Source of the DNA: Atopobium sp. BS2
Lineage (GTDB): Bacteria; Actinomycetota; Coriobacteriia; Coriobacteriales; Atopobiaceae
Assembly: GCF_000565075.1 (NCBI RefSeq)
Contig: NZ_JDFG01000040.1
Coordinates: forward strand, 18,320-82,319
DNA: 64,000 bases
Reading direction: 5' to 3'
The notes beneath the pieces are model-generated. The model was not told where the DNA came from. It did not search any database and saw only the letters and a list, made by a program, of their open reading frames with translations. Numbering within the stretch: position 1 is the stretch's first letter; the number at the start of each line of letters is the position of its first letter. Below are positions 28,400 through 37,159 of this stretch, piece by piece. The position numbers were made by a program, and so were the translations under genes.

Positions 28400-30439
28400 A
28401 TGGTACAAATGAGAAAAAAACAAGTCGAGAAGCTCGAAGAAGCTGCTGCAAAGGGTTCAACCTTTGGTGGCTTTAAGAAGATGAAGACAGCTTCCAAGAT
28501 TGCTCTTGTCATTCTTGTCTTTGTTGTTCTTGCTTCTGTCTTTGCAAACTTTATTGCTCCACATAACCCACTTGAGATTTTTAACGCTCGTCAGGCTCCA
28601 GGCAATGGATTTATTTTTGGTACTGACGATAAGGGCCGCGATATTCTTTCTCGTATGTTCCATGGTGGTCAGTATTCACTGGTCATTGGTTTTGGTGCTA
28701 CAGGTATGGCGCTACTGTGTGGCTCAATTATTGGTGCTATTGCCGCTGTTTCTAGGAAGGCTGTCTCTGAGGTCATCATGCGTGTGCTCGACATTATTAT
28801 GTCGTTCCCAGGCATTGCTCTTGCAGCAGTCTTTGTTTCTATTCTTGGTAACAGCGTTCCTTCAATCATCTTTGCCATTGGCTTTATGTACACGCCACAG
28901 ATTGCGCGTATTGTTCGTGCAAACATCGTAAGTGAGTACGGCGAGGATTACGTAAGGGCAACCATTGTTTCTGGTGCTCGTGCACCTTGGATTTTGTGGA
29001 AGCACGTTCTTCGTAACTGCATTGCTCCCATCATGGTCTTTACCGTTACACTGGTAGCAGATGCAATTATCTTTGAGGCATCTTTGACCTTTATTGGCGC
29101 TGGTATTGCAGAGCCAACTCCTACATGGGGTAATATCCTGGCTGATGCCCGTGCTGGCGTTCTTGCTGGCCGTTGGTGGCAAGCATTCTTCCCAGGCCTG
29201 GCTATTATGATGACCTGCCTGGCACTGAACATCCTCTCCGAGGGTCTTACTGACGCTATGGCAGCAGCACCTGGAGCTCCTGTAGATACAGAGAACTCTG
29301 ACTCCAGGCGTGCAGATGACATCTTGGCATCTGATCCAGTTCGTGCATATGCAGAGCAGGCAGAGTCCCTTGAGCGCAGGCTTAATGCACTCAAAGAGGT
29401 TGAGCTGTCTAGAACAGACAGACGTAAGCCAGACTTTGATGTTGCTCCATTGCTCAGTGTTAAAGATCTTTGCATCAGCTTTGAGTCTCACGGAGACGTT
29501 AAGGTTGTTGACCACGTAAGCTTTGATGTTCGTCCTGGTCAGTGCATGGCACTGGTTGGCGAGTCTGGCTGCGGCAAGTCAATTACCACCAAGGTCATCA
29601 TGGGTCTGACTGATCCAAAGGAAACCATTACTGGTCAGGTTCTCTATAAAGACCAAGACCTCCTGGAGCTCTCCAAAGAAGAGCACCGCAAGCTGCTTGG
29701 TCACGAGCTTGCAATGGTGTACCAGGATGCTCTGTCTTCACTGAACCCTTCCATGCTTATCTCTTCTCAGATGAAGCAGCTAACCAGTAGGGGAGGCACT
29801 CGTTCCGCAGAGGAGCTTCTGGAGCTTGTAGGCCTGGATCCAAAGCGTACGCTCGAGTCTTATCCACATGAGCTTTCTGGTGGTCAGCGTCAGCGTGTTC
29901 TGATTGCTATGGCATTAACCCGCGATCCTTCACTGGTTATCTGCGACGAGCCAACAACCGCTCTGGACGTTACTGTTCAGAAGCAGGTTATCAAGCTCTT
30001 GAATGACCTTCAGCGTCGTCTTGGCTTCGCAATGATCTTTGTTAGCCACGACCTTGCACTTGTTGCAGAGGTTGCTTCTGAGATTACCGTTATGTATGCA
30101 GGCCAGGTTATTGAGCAGGCAGCTACTACTGAGCTTCTGACCAATCCTGTTCACGAGTACACCCGCGGTCTTCTCGGCTCTGTTCTTTCCATTGAGGAAG
30201 GTGCACAGGACGGCACCAGGCTTCACCAGGTACCAGGTTCTGTTCCTTCTCCAGAGGACTTCCCAACAGGCGATAGGTTTGCTCCTCGTTCAAGCCACCC
30301 AGACTTGGGTCTTGAGGTACATCCTGTTATTAAAGAGATTCCTGGTAAGCACCATCGTTTCTCCGAGCTGCCTGATGAGTATCTGAAGGAGCATGGTCTT
30401 GTGCCTTACCTTGAGCGTTCTCAAAAGGAGGTGAGGTAA
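28400..30439 (+). CDS. Fused ABC permease (DppC type) and ATPase (DppD type)
   Basis: The 679-residue product joins two subunits that are normally separate. Residues 30-290 form the DppC-like permease, with its EAA loop at YGEDYVRATIVSGARAP near residue 180. After a charged 45-residue linker, residues 350-600 form an ABC ATPase with Walker A GESGCGKS (387-394), LSGGQRQR (about 495) and Walker B VICDEP. A C-terminal oligopeptide-type extension follows. The frame is uninterrupted, so the fusion is real. Similar fusions are, to my knowledge, found in actinobacterial sialate importers. It works with the DppB-like permease before it and the OppF-like ATPase after it. Confidence 0.9.
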   Translation: MVQMRKKQVEKLEEAAAKGSTFGGFKKMKTASKIALVILVFVVLASVFANFIAPHNPLEIFNARQAPGNGFIFGTDDKGRDILSRMFHGGQYSLVIGFGATGMALLCGSIIGAIAAVSRKAVSEVIMRVLDIIMSFPGIALAAVFVSILGNSVPSIIFAIGFMYTPQIARIVRANIVSEYGEDYVRATIVSGARAPWILWKHVLRNCIAPIMVFTVTLVADAIIFEASLTFIGAGIAEPTPTWGNILADARAGVLAGRWWQAFFPGLAIMMTCLALNILSEGLTDAMAAAPGAPVDTENSDSRRADDILASDPVRAYAEQAESLERRLNALKEVELSRTDRRKPDFDVAPLLSVKDLCISFESHGDVKVVDHVSFDVRPGQCMALVGESGCGKSITTKVIMGLTDPKETITGQVLYKDQDLLELSKEEHRKLLGHELAMVYQDALSSLNPSMLISSQMKQLTSRGGTRSAEELLELVGLDPKRTLESYPHELSGGQRQRVLIAMALTRDPSLVICDEPTTALDVTVQKQVIKLLNDLQRRLGFAMIFVSHDLALVAEVASEITVMYAGQVIEQAATTELLTNPVHEYTRGLLGSVLSIEEGAQDGTRLHQVPGSVPSPEDFPTGDRFAPRSSHPDLGLEVHPVIKEIPGKHHRFSELPDEYLKEHGLVPYLERSQKEVR

Positions 30440-31261
30440 ATGGCTACAACAACTGAAGAACAGCCAATTATCTTCCTCGATGATATTTCGGTTACGTTTA
30501 AAACACGTACGGGTTCAATCTTTAAGCCTAATAAGGTTCACGCAGTACAGAATGTTTCTCTCAAGCTTATGCCTGGCGAGACCATTGGTATTGTTGGTGA
30601 GTCTGGCTGCGGAAAGTCCACTACTGCAAATGTCATGTGTGGCCTTCAGTCACCGACGTCCGGTCATGTGTACTTCAAGGGAATGGATGTTACCAAGCGT
30701 ACTCCAGAGCTCAGAAAGCAGATTGGCCGCGTTGTCTCCGTTGTTTTCCAGGACCCAGCAACTGCTCTTAACCCTCGCATGATTGTTAAAGATCAGCTCA
30801 TGGATCCACTGCTCGTGCATAAGGTAGGAACAGAAGAGGAGCGAGAAGCCCGTATCAATGAGCTTGTTGGACTGGTTGGACTTCCACATTCAGCACTTCG
30901 CGCCCTTCCTGGTCAGCTCTCTGGTGGTCAGCGTCAGCGTGTTGCAATTGCACGTGCGCTTTCTCTGAATCCATCGGCAATCATTGCTGACGAGCCTACT
31001 TCCGCACTAGACGTTTCTGTTCGCGCGCAGATCTTGAACCTGCTTACAGACCTCAAGTCTGAGCTGGGTCTCTCGATGATTTTTATTTCGCACGATATCC
31101 AGACTGTCCGCTATGTTTCTGACCGCATCATTGTTATGAACCACGGCCAGATCATGGAAGATGGTCCTGCTAAGCAGGTCTTTGAGCATCCAACAGATCC
31201 TTACACTAAGACGCTTTTGGGTGCTGCACCATCTCTGCTTCATCCTAAACTGGGTGAGTAG
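30440..31261 (+). CDS. ABC transporter ATP-binding protein, DppF/OppF type
   Basis: The 273-residue second ATPase of the importer has Walker A GESGCGKST near residue 55, LSGGQRQR near 157 and Walker B AIIADEP, followed by a short oligopeptide-type C-terminus. Its ATG abuts the previous stop (TAAATG) with AAAAGGAGG upstream. A strong terminator 20 bp later ends the transporter part of the locus, so the catabolic genes that follow have at least partly separate transcription. Confidence 0.9.
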   Translation: MATTTEEQPIIFLDDISVTFKTRTGSIFKPNKVHAVQNVSLKLMPGETIGIVGESGCGKSTTANVMCGLQSPTSGHVYFKGMDVTKRTPELRKQIGRVVSVVFQDPATALNPRMIVKDQLMDPLLVHKVGTEEEREARINELVGLVGLPHSALRALPGQLSGGQRQRVAIARALSLNPSAIIADEPTSALDVSVRAQILNLLTDLKSELGLSMIFISHDIQTVRYVSDRIIVMNHGQIMEDGPAKQVFEHPTDPYTKTLLGAAPSLLHPKLGE

Positions 31262-31282
31262 CGCTTACGTTTTTGTTTGACC

Positions 31283-31310
31283 AGAGCGCAGCTTAGGCTG
31301 CGCTCTTTTA
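31283..31310 (+). terminator. Intrinsic terminator after the importer genes
   Basis: AGAGCGCAGC, TTAG, GCTGCGCTCT followed by TTTA. It is a perfect 10-bp stem with a tetraloop. Confidence 0.88.
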
Positions 31311-31327
31311 GCTTGTTAGGTGGAGAA

Positions 31328-32368
31328 ATGCACCAAGAAACGCTTGAGCTTGCAGAATTGAAGGCAGCTCATGCTCTGACGCCCTATCCTCCAGATTTTG
31401 AGGCGTTTTGGAAGGCACGTATGGAGGAAGCAGATAATGCTCCTTTAAGCTGGCAGATTGTTCCTTCAACAGAGGTCACGTCAACTGCTTCAGCTCACTT
31501 TTTTGACCTAACGTTTGTGGGTATTGATGGCGCAGAAGTCTACGCAAAGTACCTGCGTCCACAGACTGCCTTAGATGTACAAACTCCGCTTGTTTTACAG
31601 TTTCATGGCTATCCAGGATCTTCTCGCAGTTGGTTTGAGCAGAGCTCATTTTTGGGCTTGGGCTGCTCGCTGATTGCGCTTGATAATCCTGGGCAGGGTG
31701 GCCGTAGTTTGGACGGAAGCTCGTACAAGAGCACTACCGTCTCTGGTCACTTGGTGCTTGGACTGGATGGACCTGTAGAGGACCTTTACTTTGTTCATCT
31801 GTATCAGAACATTCGCTTGCTCTGCAGAATTGTTAGACAGCTTGAAGGAATTGATACAGATCGCGTTTTTGTCAACGGCGCCTCGCAGGGAGGCGGTATT
31901 GGTCTTGCTACCTGCGCACTCAATCAAGAGCTGATTAATAGGGCAGCAATTCTTTATCCCTTCCTCACTGATTTTAGGTGTGTGTGGGAGCTTAATGCTG
32001 ATGAGGTTGCCTACGAGGGCATCCGTTATTATTCCCGCTGGTTTGACGCAGATGGTTCTCGCGTTGATGAGGTTTTTGCAAAGCTTGCCTATATTGATTC
32101 AGCTAATTTTGCACGCCTGGTTACCTGTCCTGTGCTTTTTGGCACCGGACTTGATGATCCGGTAGTTCCTCCCGAGGCTCAGTTTGCGGCTTACAATGCC
32201 TTGACCTGCCCAAAGAGACATCTTCTTTATCCCGGATATGCGCATGAAGAGATTGGCGATTTTGACGATAAGATCATTGATTTCTTCTGCTCAGACAAGG
32301 GAGAGCAAGCTCTTGAAGAGTTGGACTCGTCATTTCCTGCTCAAGCAGAAGGCGAGGTGAAAGCATGA
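31328..32368 (+). CDS. Acetyl xylan esterase/cephalosporin-C deacetylase family (AXE1), candidate sialate O-acetylesterase
   Basis: The 346-residue alpha/beta-hydrolase belongs to the AXE1 family. The start at 31328 is chosen because AGGTGGAG precedes it; an upstream in-frame start would place the terminator inside the gene. The triad is intact: Ser186 in GASQGGG, Asp277 in GLDDPVVPP and His306 in YAHE. There is no signal peptide, so it is cytoplasmic. Family members remove acetyl groups from sugars and small molecules. Its position between a family-5 importer and NanA/NanK/NanE-like genes suggests it de-O-acetylates imported sialic acids; this is inference. It overlaps the next gene by 4 bp. 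Confidence 0.82.
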   Translation: MHQETLELAELKAAHALTPYPPDFEAFWKARMEEADNAPLSWQIVPSTEVTSTASAHFFDLTFVGIDGAEVYAKYLRPQTALDVQTPLVLQFHGYPGSSRSWFEQSSFLGLGCSLIALDNPGQGGRSLDGSSYKSTTVSGHLVLGLDGPVEDLYFVHLYQNIRLLCRIVRQLEGIDTDRVFVNGASQGGGIGLATCALNQELINRAAILYPFLTDFRCVWELNADEVAYEGIRYYSRWFDADGSRVDEVFAKLAYIDSANFARLVTCPVLFGTGLDDPVVPPEAQFAAYNALTCPKRHLLYPGYAHEEIGDFDDKIIDFFCSDKGEQALEELDSSFPAQAEGEVKA

Positions 32369-33351
32369 GAGGCTTAACACAAAGGCTTGAAGATGCCCGT
32401 TCTTATCGCGGTGCGTGGCTTAGACCATCAAACTTTGAATCATTTTGGGAGACGTCGGTAACGTTTGCACAAAATGCGCAGGTAAAAAGTGTGGTTGAGC
32501 TTCCGTCTGCTACCCAGGTGGCAACGTTTAAGCGCATCACATTCACCTCAACTGACCAGACGCAGCTGCGTGCTCGCGTCATCCTTCCAGCAGCCGCATC
32601 GGCAGCAGAGCTGACCACCGCAGTGGAGGCCCTGCCAGCGGCTGAGCCGTCAGCAACGACAGAGCTGCCAGCGGTGGTGCTCTTCTCTGATCTTGGTCGG
32701 GGAGTGCGCAGCTGGCTGCACCTTTTGCGCTTCTCGGCGCTTGGTCTGCCCGTCGTGGCCCTGGAGGCTCGTCCGTGCGAGCCCCAGCTCAAAGACGCTT
32801 GGAGGGGAACCTTTACCGCAGAGGAGCTTGCTCACGCACTCATCAACCCAGATGACGCCGCATCCTCCACGCTCAAGCAGCTCATCGATGACGCGCTGGT
32901 AACTACCGCGGTTGCATCGCGCTTCCTCGGGCGCACAATCGTCACCTGGGGAGAAGGTCTAGGCGGCTCGCAAGCATTGTTTACGGCGGCGCTTCTGCCC
33001 AAGGAAGTGAGCGTTACCATGGCACTGAACCCACTCTTTGCCGACAACGCAACAACCCTGCGTACGGTTGTCGGGTGCGGAGACACCCCGCAGTCAGATA
33101 CAGCTATCGACGCGGTCGGTCTTCTCGACAGCGCGTGCGCGGCAGAACTGGTGCGTGTGCCTGCGCTTATCGGCACGGCCCTGCTGGACCAGAGCGCGCC
33201 AACAGAGGGAACGTTTGCGCTGTACAATCGCCTGCCAGGACAGAAGGAAATGCGCGTGTACCCCAAGTATGGCCACGAGCGCATTAATCAGTTTGAGAAC
33301 GAGCAAATCAACTATCTCTGTGAGGTTATATCAGGGCTTTGTCATAACTAA
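32365..33351 (+). CDS. AXE1-like paralogue lacking the nucleophile (probable pseudo-esterase)
   Basis: This 328-residue protein aligns with the preceding esterase. It shares the N-terminal FESFW motif, the Asp site (ALLDQSAPTEGTFALYN, Asp275) and the His site (YPKYGHERI, His304). The nucleophile elbow, however, reads TWGEGLGGS (194-202), so the catalytic Ser is replaced by Glu197. A proline/alanine-rich insertion lies near residues 78-102. Its GC content is visibly higher than its neighbours. It may be a non-catalytic partner of the esterase, a binding protein, or a changed enzyme. Translation is coupled to the upstream gene through a GTGAAAGCATGA overlap. Confidence 0.72.
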   Translation: MRGLTQRLEDARSYRGAWLRPSNFESFWETSVTFAQNAQVKSVVELPSATQVATFKRITFTSTDQTQLRARVILPAAASAAELTTAVEALPAAEPSATTELPAVVLFSDLGRGVRSWLHLLRFSALGLPVVALEARPCEPQLKDAWRGTFTAEELAHALINPDDAASSTLKQLIDDALVTTAVASRFLGRTIVTWGEGLGGSQALFTAALLPKEVSVTMALNPLFADNATTLRTVVGCGDTPQSDTAIDAVGLLDSACAAELVRVPALIGTALLDQSAPTEGTFALYNRLPGQKEMRVYPKYGHERINQFENEQINYLCEVISGLCHN

Positions 33352-33468
33352 GCGGACTATAATTACGTAGGTTCTTTGAAGTTGCTTTTGATCAATGCTT
33401 TGGTCGGCTACTTCAGTACATTGTTGTATGAAACCAGTTGGATTTTCCAACGTGTGAAAGGATAAAGC
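33352..33468 (+). promoter_or_regulatory. Probable promoter/operator region before the sialate aldolase gene
   Basis: A consensus -10 TATAAT (33358-33363) has no good -35. Further on, a perfect inverted repeat GTTGG-atttt-CCAAC (33437-33451) lies just before the ribosome site GAAAGGA. The repeat could be a regulator site or a leader hairpin. Confidence 0.4.
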
Positions 33469-34392
33469 ATGTCCAGTAACGTACCATTTAGCGGTGTTGT
33501 TCCACCAGTTGTAACCCCAGATACCCCAGACCATCAGCTTGATGTTGTGTCGTTTGAGCGCTCTATTAATCGTCTCATTGAGGCTGGCGTAGACGGCCTG
33601 TTCTTCCTTGGCTCTTCTGGCGAGGTTGTTTTTGCAACTGATGAGCGTCGTGATCAGATTGTGCGCGAGGCTGTTCGCATTGTTGACCACCGTGTTCCGG
33701 TTCTTGTGGGCATCATTGATACCGAGACCGAGCGCGTCTTGGAGCACGGTCGCCGTGCCCTCGCACTGGGCGCAGACGCTCTTGTAGCAACCGCTCCTTT
33801 CTACGCACTTGGCGGCCCAGCTGATGTTGAGGAGCACTTCCGCATCCTTCACCAGGAGCTGGACGCACCTCTGTTTGCGTATGACATTCCTGTCTGCGTT
33901 CACACTAAGCTTTCTTGGAAGATGCTTGCTCGTCTGGGCGCAGAGGGTGTTCTTGCAGGCGTTAAGGACTCTTCTGGCGATGACGTTTCCTTCAGGTATC
34001 TTGTTCAGGAGAACGAGAAGAACGGTCACCCTCTGACCCTTCTGACTGGTCACGAGATTGTTGTTGACGGCGCTCTTCTTTCTGGTGCAGACGGTTCCGT
34101 TCCTGGTCTTGCTAATGTTGAGCCAGAGGGCTACGTCCGCATGTGGAAGGCAGCTCAGGAAGGTAACTGGGCAGAGGTCAAGCGTGAGCAGGACCGACTC
34201 AACGAGATTTCCCACATCTTTGATGTAACCACAGGCGTTCAGGGTTATGGCGCTGGCGTTGGTGCATTTAAGTGCGCACTTAACCTCATGGGCATCTTTG
34301 ATTCTGACCAGATGCCTCGCCCTGTTAAGCCACTTGATGGCCAGAACCGTGAGGCAATCAAGCAGGTTCTTATTGCAAACGGCCTTCTCTAA
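33469..34392 (+). CDS. DapA/NanA family aldolase, probable N-acetylneuraminate lyase
   Basis: The 307-residue TIM-barrel lyase has the Schiff-base Lys166 in AGVKDSSGD, Tyr138 in FAYDIP, and the pyruvate-carboxylate loop GSSGE (48-52). The superfamily includes dihydrodipicolinate synthase and N-acetylneuraminate lyase. The neighbours (ROK kinase, NanE) indicate NanA-type cleavage of sialic acid to ManNAc and pyruvate, but the motif set alone does not decide this. It is followed at 15 bp by the kinase gene. Confidence 0.78.
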   Translation: MSSNVPFSGVVPPVVTPDTPDHQLDVVSFERSINRLIEAGVDGLFFLGSSGEVVFATDERRDQIVREAVRIVDHRVPVLVGIIDTETERVLEHGRRALALGADALVATAPFYALGGPADVEEHFRILHQELDAPLFAYDIPVCVHTKLSWKMLARLGAEGVLAGVKDSSGDDVSFRYLVQENEKNGHPLTLLTGHEIVVDGALLSGADGSVPGLANVEPEGYVRMWKAAQEGNWAEVKREQDRLNEISHIFDVTTGVQGYGAGVGAFKCALNLMGIFDSDQMPRPVKPLDGQNREAIKQVLIANGLL

Positions 34393-34407
34393 ACAAGCGG
34401 GGACATC

Positions 34408-35397
34408 ATGGACTCTAAGTTTGTTTATCCAACACATGTTTGCGCCGTTGATATTGGCGGCACAAAAATCGCCTGTGGCATAGTCACTCTTAACGGCACC
34501 GACGCCCCAAACGTTCAGTCCGTAAAGAAGGTTCCTACCAATGCAAAAGAGGGTGGCAAGCAAGTTCTTGCTACCGTTCTGCAGGCAATTAGGGAGGCTC
34601 TTGCTCGCGCGCAAGAGCTGGGCCTTACCATATCTGGCGTGGGTATTTCTTCTGCCGGTGTTGTTGACCCTCGCACCGGAGACATCACCTACGCAAACGA
34701 GCTTATGCCAGGCTGGGGCGGAACCGCTCTTGGCTCAGCAGTTACCAGCGAGTTTGGCCTTCCTTGCAGCGTCCTCAATGACGTTCACGCCCATGCCCTG
34801 GGTGAGGCTCGCCACGGCGCTGGTCACGGCAAAGACAGCGTTTTAACCGTAGCGGTTGGCACGGGCATTGGTGGTGCCTTTGTGAACCACGGCATTTTGA
34901 TGCTGGGTGCTCATGACGAGGCTGGCCACATTGGTCACGTTGCAACTCCAGCAGCAGCCGGCGTTGACTGCCCTTGTGGTGGAACTTCTCACCTTGAGCC
35001 TGTTTCCGCAGGTCCTGGCATTATTCGCGAGTATGTCCGTCTTGGCGGCTCCGATACGCTTGAAGACGGTTCTGCTCTTGATGGCGCAGAGATTGACCGC
35101 AGGGCTCTTGCTGGCGAGAAGATCGCTCAGGCTGCAGAGGAGCGCTCAGGCCGCGCACTTGGTGAGGTCTTGGGTAGCATGTGCAACATGCTTGATCCTT
35201 CTGTCATCATTCTGTCTGGTTCCGTTGCAGAGTGCGGCAAGTACTGGCACGAGGCACTTGAAGCTGCATTTAAGCTGCAGGCAATGCCTCCTGTTCAGGC
35301 AACGCCTCTTGTGAAGGGCACGCTTGGTGGAGAAGCTCCTCTTATTGGAGCTGCAGAAAACCTTGTTCTACCTGGCTATTTAGAGACACGTCTTTAG
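34408..35397 (+). CDS. ROK family sugar kinase, probable N-acetylmannosamine kinase
   Basis: The 329-residue kinase shows the phosphate-1 motif VDIGGTKIACG (14-24), GTGIGGAFV (about 151-159), and a zinc-site region GHIGHV...DCPCGGTSHLEP. In the last, two Cys are kept but the third canonical Cys is His, a variant still able to bind zinc. ROK kinases phosphorylate glucose, ManNAc and similar sugars. Between an NanA-like aldolase and NanE, ManNAc is the expected substrate (NanK step). Specificity cannot be proven from motifs. Confidence 0.8.
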   Translation: MDSKFVYPTHVCAVDIGGTKIACGIVTLNGTDAPNVQSVKKVPTNAKEGGKQVLATVLQAIREALARAQELGLTISGVGISSAGVVDPRTGDITYANELMPGWGGTALGSAVTSEFGLPCSVLNDVHAHALGEARHGAGHGKDSVLTVAVGTGIGGAFVNHGILMLGAHDEAGHIGHVATPAAAGVDCPCGGTSHLEPVSAGPGIIREYVRLGGSDTLEDGSALDGAEIDRRALAGEKIAQAAEERSGRALGEVLGSMCNMLDPSVIILSGSVAECGKYWHEALEAAFKLQAMPPVQATPLVKGTLGGEAPLIGAAENLVLPGYLETRL

Positions 35398-35492
35398 GCA
35401 GAAGCATGTCAGCAGGCAAATTGCTTGCTGACTAGGTATGTCGCAAAGACAGATATCTTTTAACGTACGTACATTCTGGTAAGGAGAATACC

Positions 35493-36182
35493 GTGGCATA
35501 TTCAGAGCTTGTTGAGTCACTTAAAGGAAAACTCATTGTCAGCGTCCAGGCGTATCCTGGTGAGCCTATGAGGCATCCAGAGACCATGGCTCAGATTGCT
35601 CGCGCCTGTGAGCTTGGCGGCGCTGCAGCTATTAGGTGCCAGGGTTTGTCTGACATCTCTGCCATTAAAGGCAGAGTTGAAATTCCTGTTATTGGCCTCT
35701 GGAAAGAGGGTCATGAGGGTGTCTACATTACTCCTACGCTTCGTCATGCGCGTGCTTGTATTCACGCCGGCGCAGATGTTGTTGCCCTGGATGCAACAGA
35801 CCGTCCAAGGCCTGATGGTAGAACCTTTGAAGAGACTGTTGCAACTCTGCGTACAGAGTCTGACGTGCTGATTATGGCTGACTGCATGACTATGGATGAC
35901 ATCCGTCGCGCTGTTGCCGCTGGTTGTGACCTCGTTTCAACTACACTTTCTCACAACAAGGCCGCTATTGATACAACGCTTGACGATGGCCCGGACATTG
36001 CCCTTCTCCAGCAGGCAACTACTGAATTCCCAGGTATTGCCATTATTTGCGAGGGTCACGTCCACACACCACAAGACGCAAAAGATGCTCTGGATGCAGG
36101 CGCTTGGGCAGTTGTTTCAGGTACAGCCATTACACATCCAACTTCAATTACTTCTTGGTTTGCTGCAGCACTTGAGGATTAA
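35493..36182 (+). CDS. nanE: N-acetylmannosamine-6-phosphate 2-epimerase
   Basis: This 229-residue TIM-barrel enzyme converts ManNAc-6-P to GlcNAc-6-P. Family motifs are present: AIRCQG (about 47-52), IPVIGLWKEG with the catalytic-region Lys, ALDATDRPRPDG, IMADCMT and ICEGHVHTPQDA with the Glu. It is the most specific marker that this locus handles sialic acid. The next steps (NagA, NagB) are not in the window. A 25-nt hairpin at 35410-35434 lies in the 95-bp gap after the kinase. A good GGAG precedes the GTG start. Confidence 0.9.
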   Translation: MAYSELVESLKGKLIVSVQAYPGEPMRHPETMAQIARACELGGAAAIRCQGLSDISAIKGRVEIPVIGLWKEGHEGVYITPTLRHARACIHAGADVVALDATDRPRPDGRTFEETVATLRTESDVLIMADCMTMDDIRRAVAAGCDLVSTTLSHNKAAIDTTLDDGPDIALLQQATTEFPGIAIICEGHVHTPQDAKDALDAGAWAVVSGTAITHPTSITSWFAAALED

Positions 36183-36228
36183 CGCTTGGAGCGGTAAGGT
36201 TTTCTCGTCACGTATTTAAGGAGCGCCT

Positions 36229-37146
36229 GTGAAGAAAAACGATCCTACATCTTCAGTTATTCCCGACATTGTCATTATTACGGGTATGTCTGGATCGGGT
36301 CGTACGCAGGCGCTTCATGTGTTTGAGGACATGGGTTATTTCTGCATTGATAACCTGCCACCAGCTCTTATTTTGCAGCTTTCTAACCTTGTGGGCATTA
36401 ACACGGGCGTTGGTCGTCATCTGGCTGTTACCTGTGATTTGCGCTCGCAAGGTCTTTTTGATGACATTTCTGAAGCGCTGAAGTCTCTTGCAGATCACGA
36501 GCTCACCTACAAGATTGTCTATCTGGACTCCTCAGACGAAGTACTTATGCGTCGCTATAGCGAGAATCGCCGTCGTCATCCTTTAGCGCAGGAGGGAGAA
36601 AATCTCTCATCTGCAATTTCTAAGGAGCGCGCACAGCTTCAAGACATAAAAGCGCTGGCAGATGTTGTCCTGGATACCTCATCTATGCGCACTAATACGC
36701 TCAAGAGTCGTCTTCGTCGCGCATTTTCAGAGCTTGCTGAACAGCAGCTTATGGATGTTAGCGTGTTTTCCTTTGGCTTCAAAAATGGTTTGCCCGTTGA
36801 GGCTGACCTTATGATTGACGTGCGATTCCTGCCTAATCCTTACTATGATCCAGAGCTCAGACCGCTTACCGGTCTTGATGAGCCAGTAGCTCAGTTTGTC
36901 CTTCAGCACGGCACTACTAAGAAATTCCTTAAGTCTTGGTTTGAGCTGCTTGATGTAGTAATGCCTGGCTATGTGCAGGAAGGCAAGAGTTTGCTTTCTA
37001 TTGCGGTAGGTTGTACAGGCGGCCAGCATAGAAGCGTTGCAATCGCCCGTGCTACGGCAGAGCACCTTACCAGCCAGGGCTACCGCGTAACGCTGTTCCA
37101 TCGCGATCTTGATGCGGCCCAGAAGAAGTCTCAGCAGGCTGAGTAG
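36229..37146 (+). CDS. rapZ: RapZ/YvcJ family RNase adapter, nucleotide-binding protein
   Basis: The 305-residue protein has the P-loop GMSGSGRT (19-26). The usual Lys is Arg25, a variant I recall in actinobacterial homologues. FEDMGYFCIDNLPP follows, and the C-terminal VGCTGGQHRSVAIA (about 260-273) is diagnostic. E. coli RapZ senses GlcN-6-P and guides RNase E cleavage of the GlmZ sRNA; in Gram-positives its role is less defined. It begins the conserved rapZ-whiA-gapA block, but the usual yvcK between rapZ and whiA is missing. It uses a GTG start. Confidence 0.9.
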   Translation: MKKNDPTSSVIPDIVIITGMSGSGRTQALHVFEDMGYFCIDNLPPALILQLSNLVGINTGVGRHLAVTCDLRSQGLFDDISEALKSLADHELTYKIVYLDSSDEVLMRRYSENRRRHPLAQEGENLSSAISKERAQLQDIKALADVVLDTSSMRTNTLKSRLRRAFSELAEQQLMDVSVFSFGFKNGLPVEADLMIDVRFLPNPYYDPELRPLTGLDEPVAQFVLQHGTTKKFLKSWFELLDVVMPGYVQEGKSLLSIAVGCTGGQHRSVAIARATAEHLTSQGYRVTLFHRDLDAAQKKSQQAE

Positions 37147-37159
37147 AAGTTAGTCTGTC

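Noticed and set aside
28400..30439. Sequencing artefact joining two genes (permease and ATPase)
   Set aside because: The frame is continuous with a plausible linker, and such fusions are known in related importers.
33331..34614. Long antisense frame (427 codons) opposite the aldolase and kinase genes
   Set aside because: It mirrors strongly codon-biased real genes, has no ribosome site and no recognisable domain.
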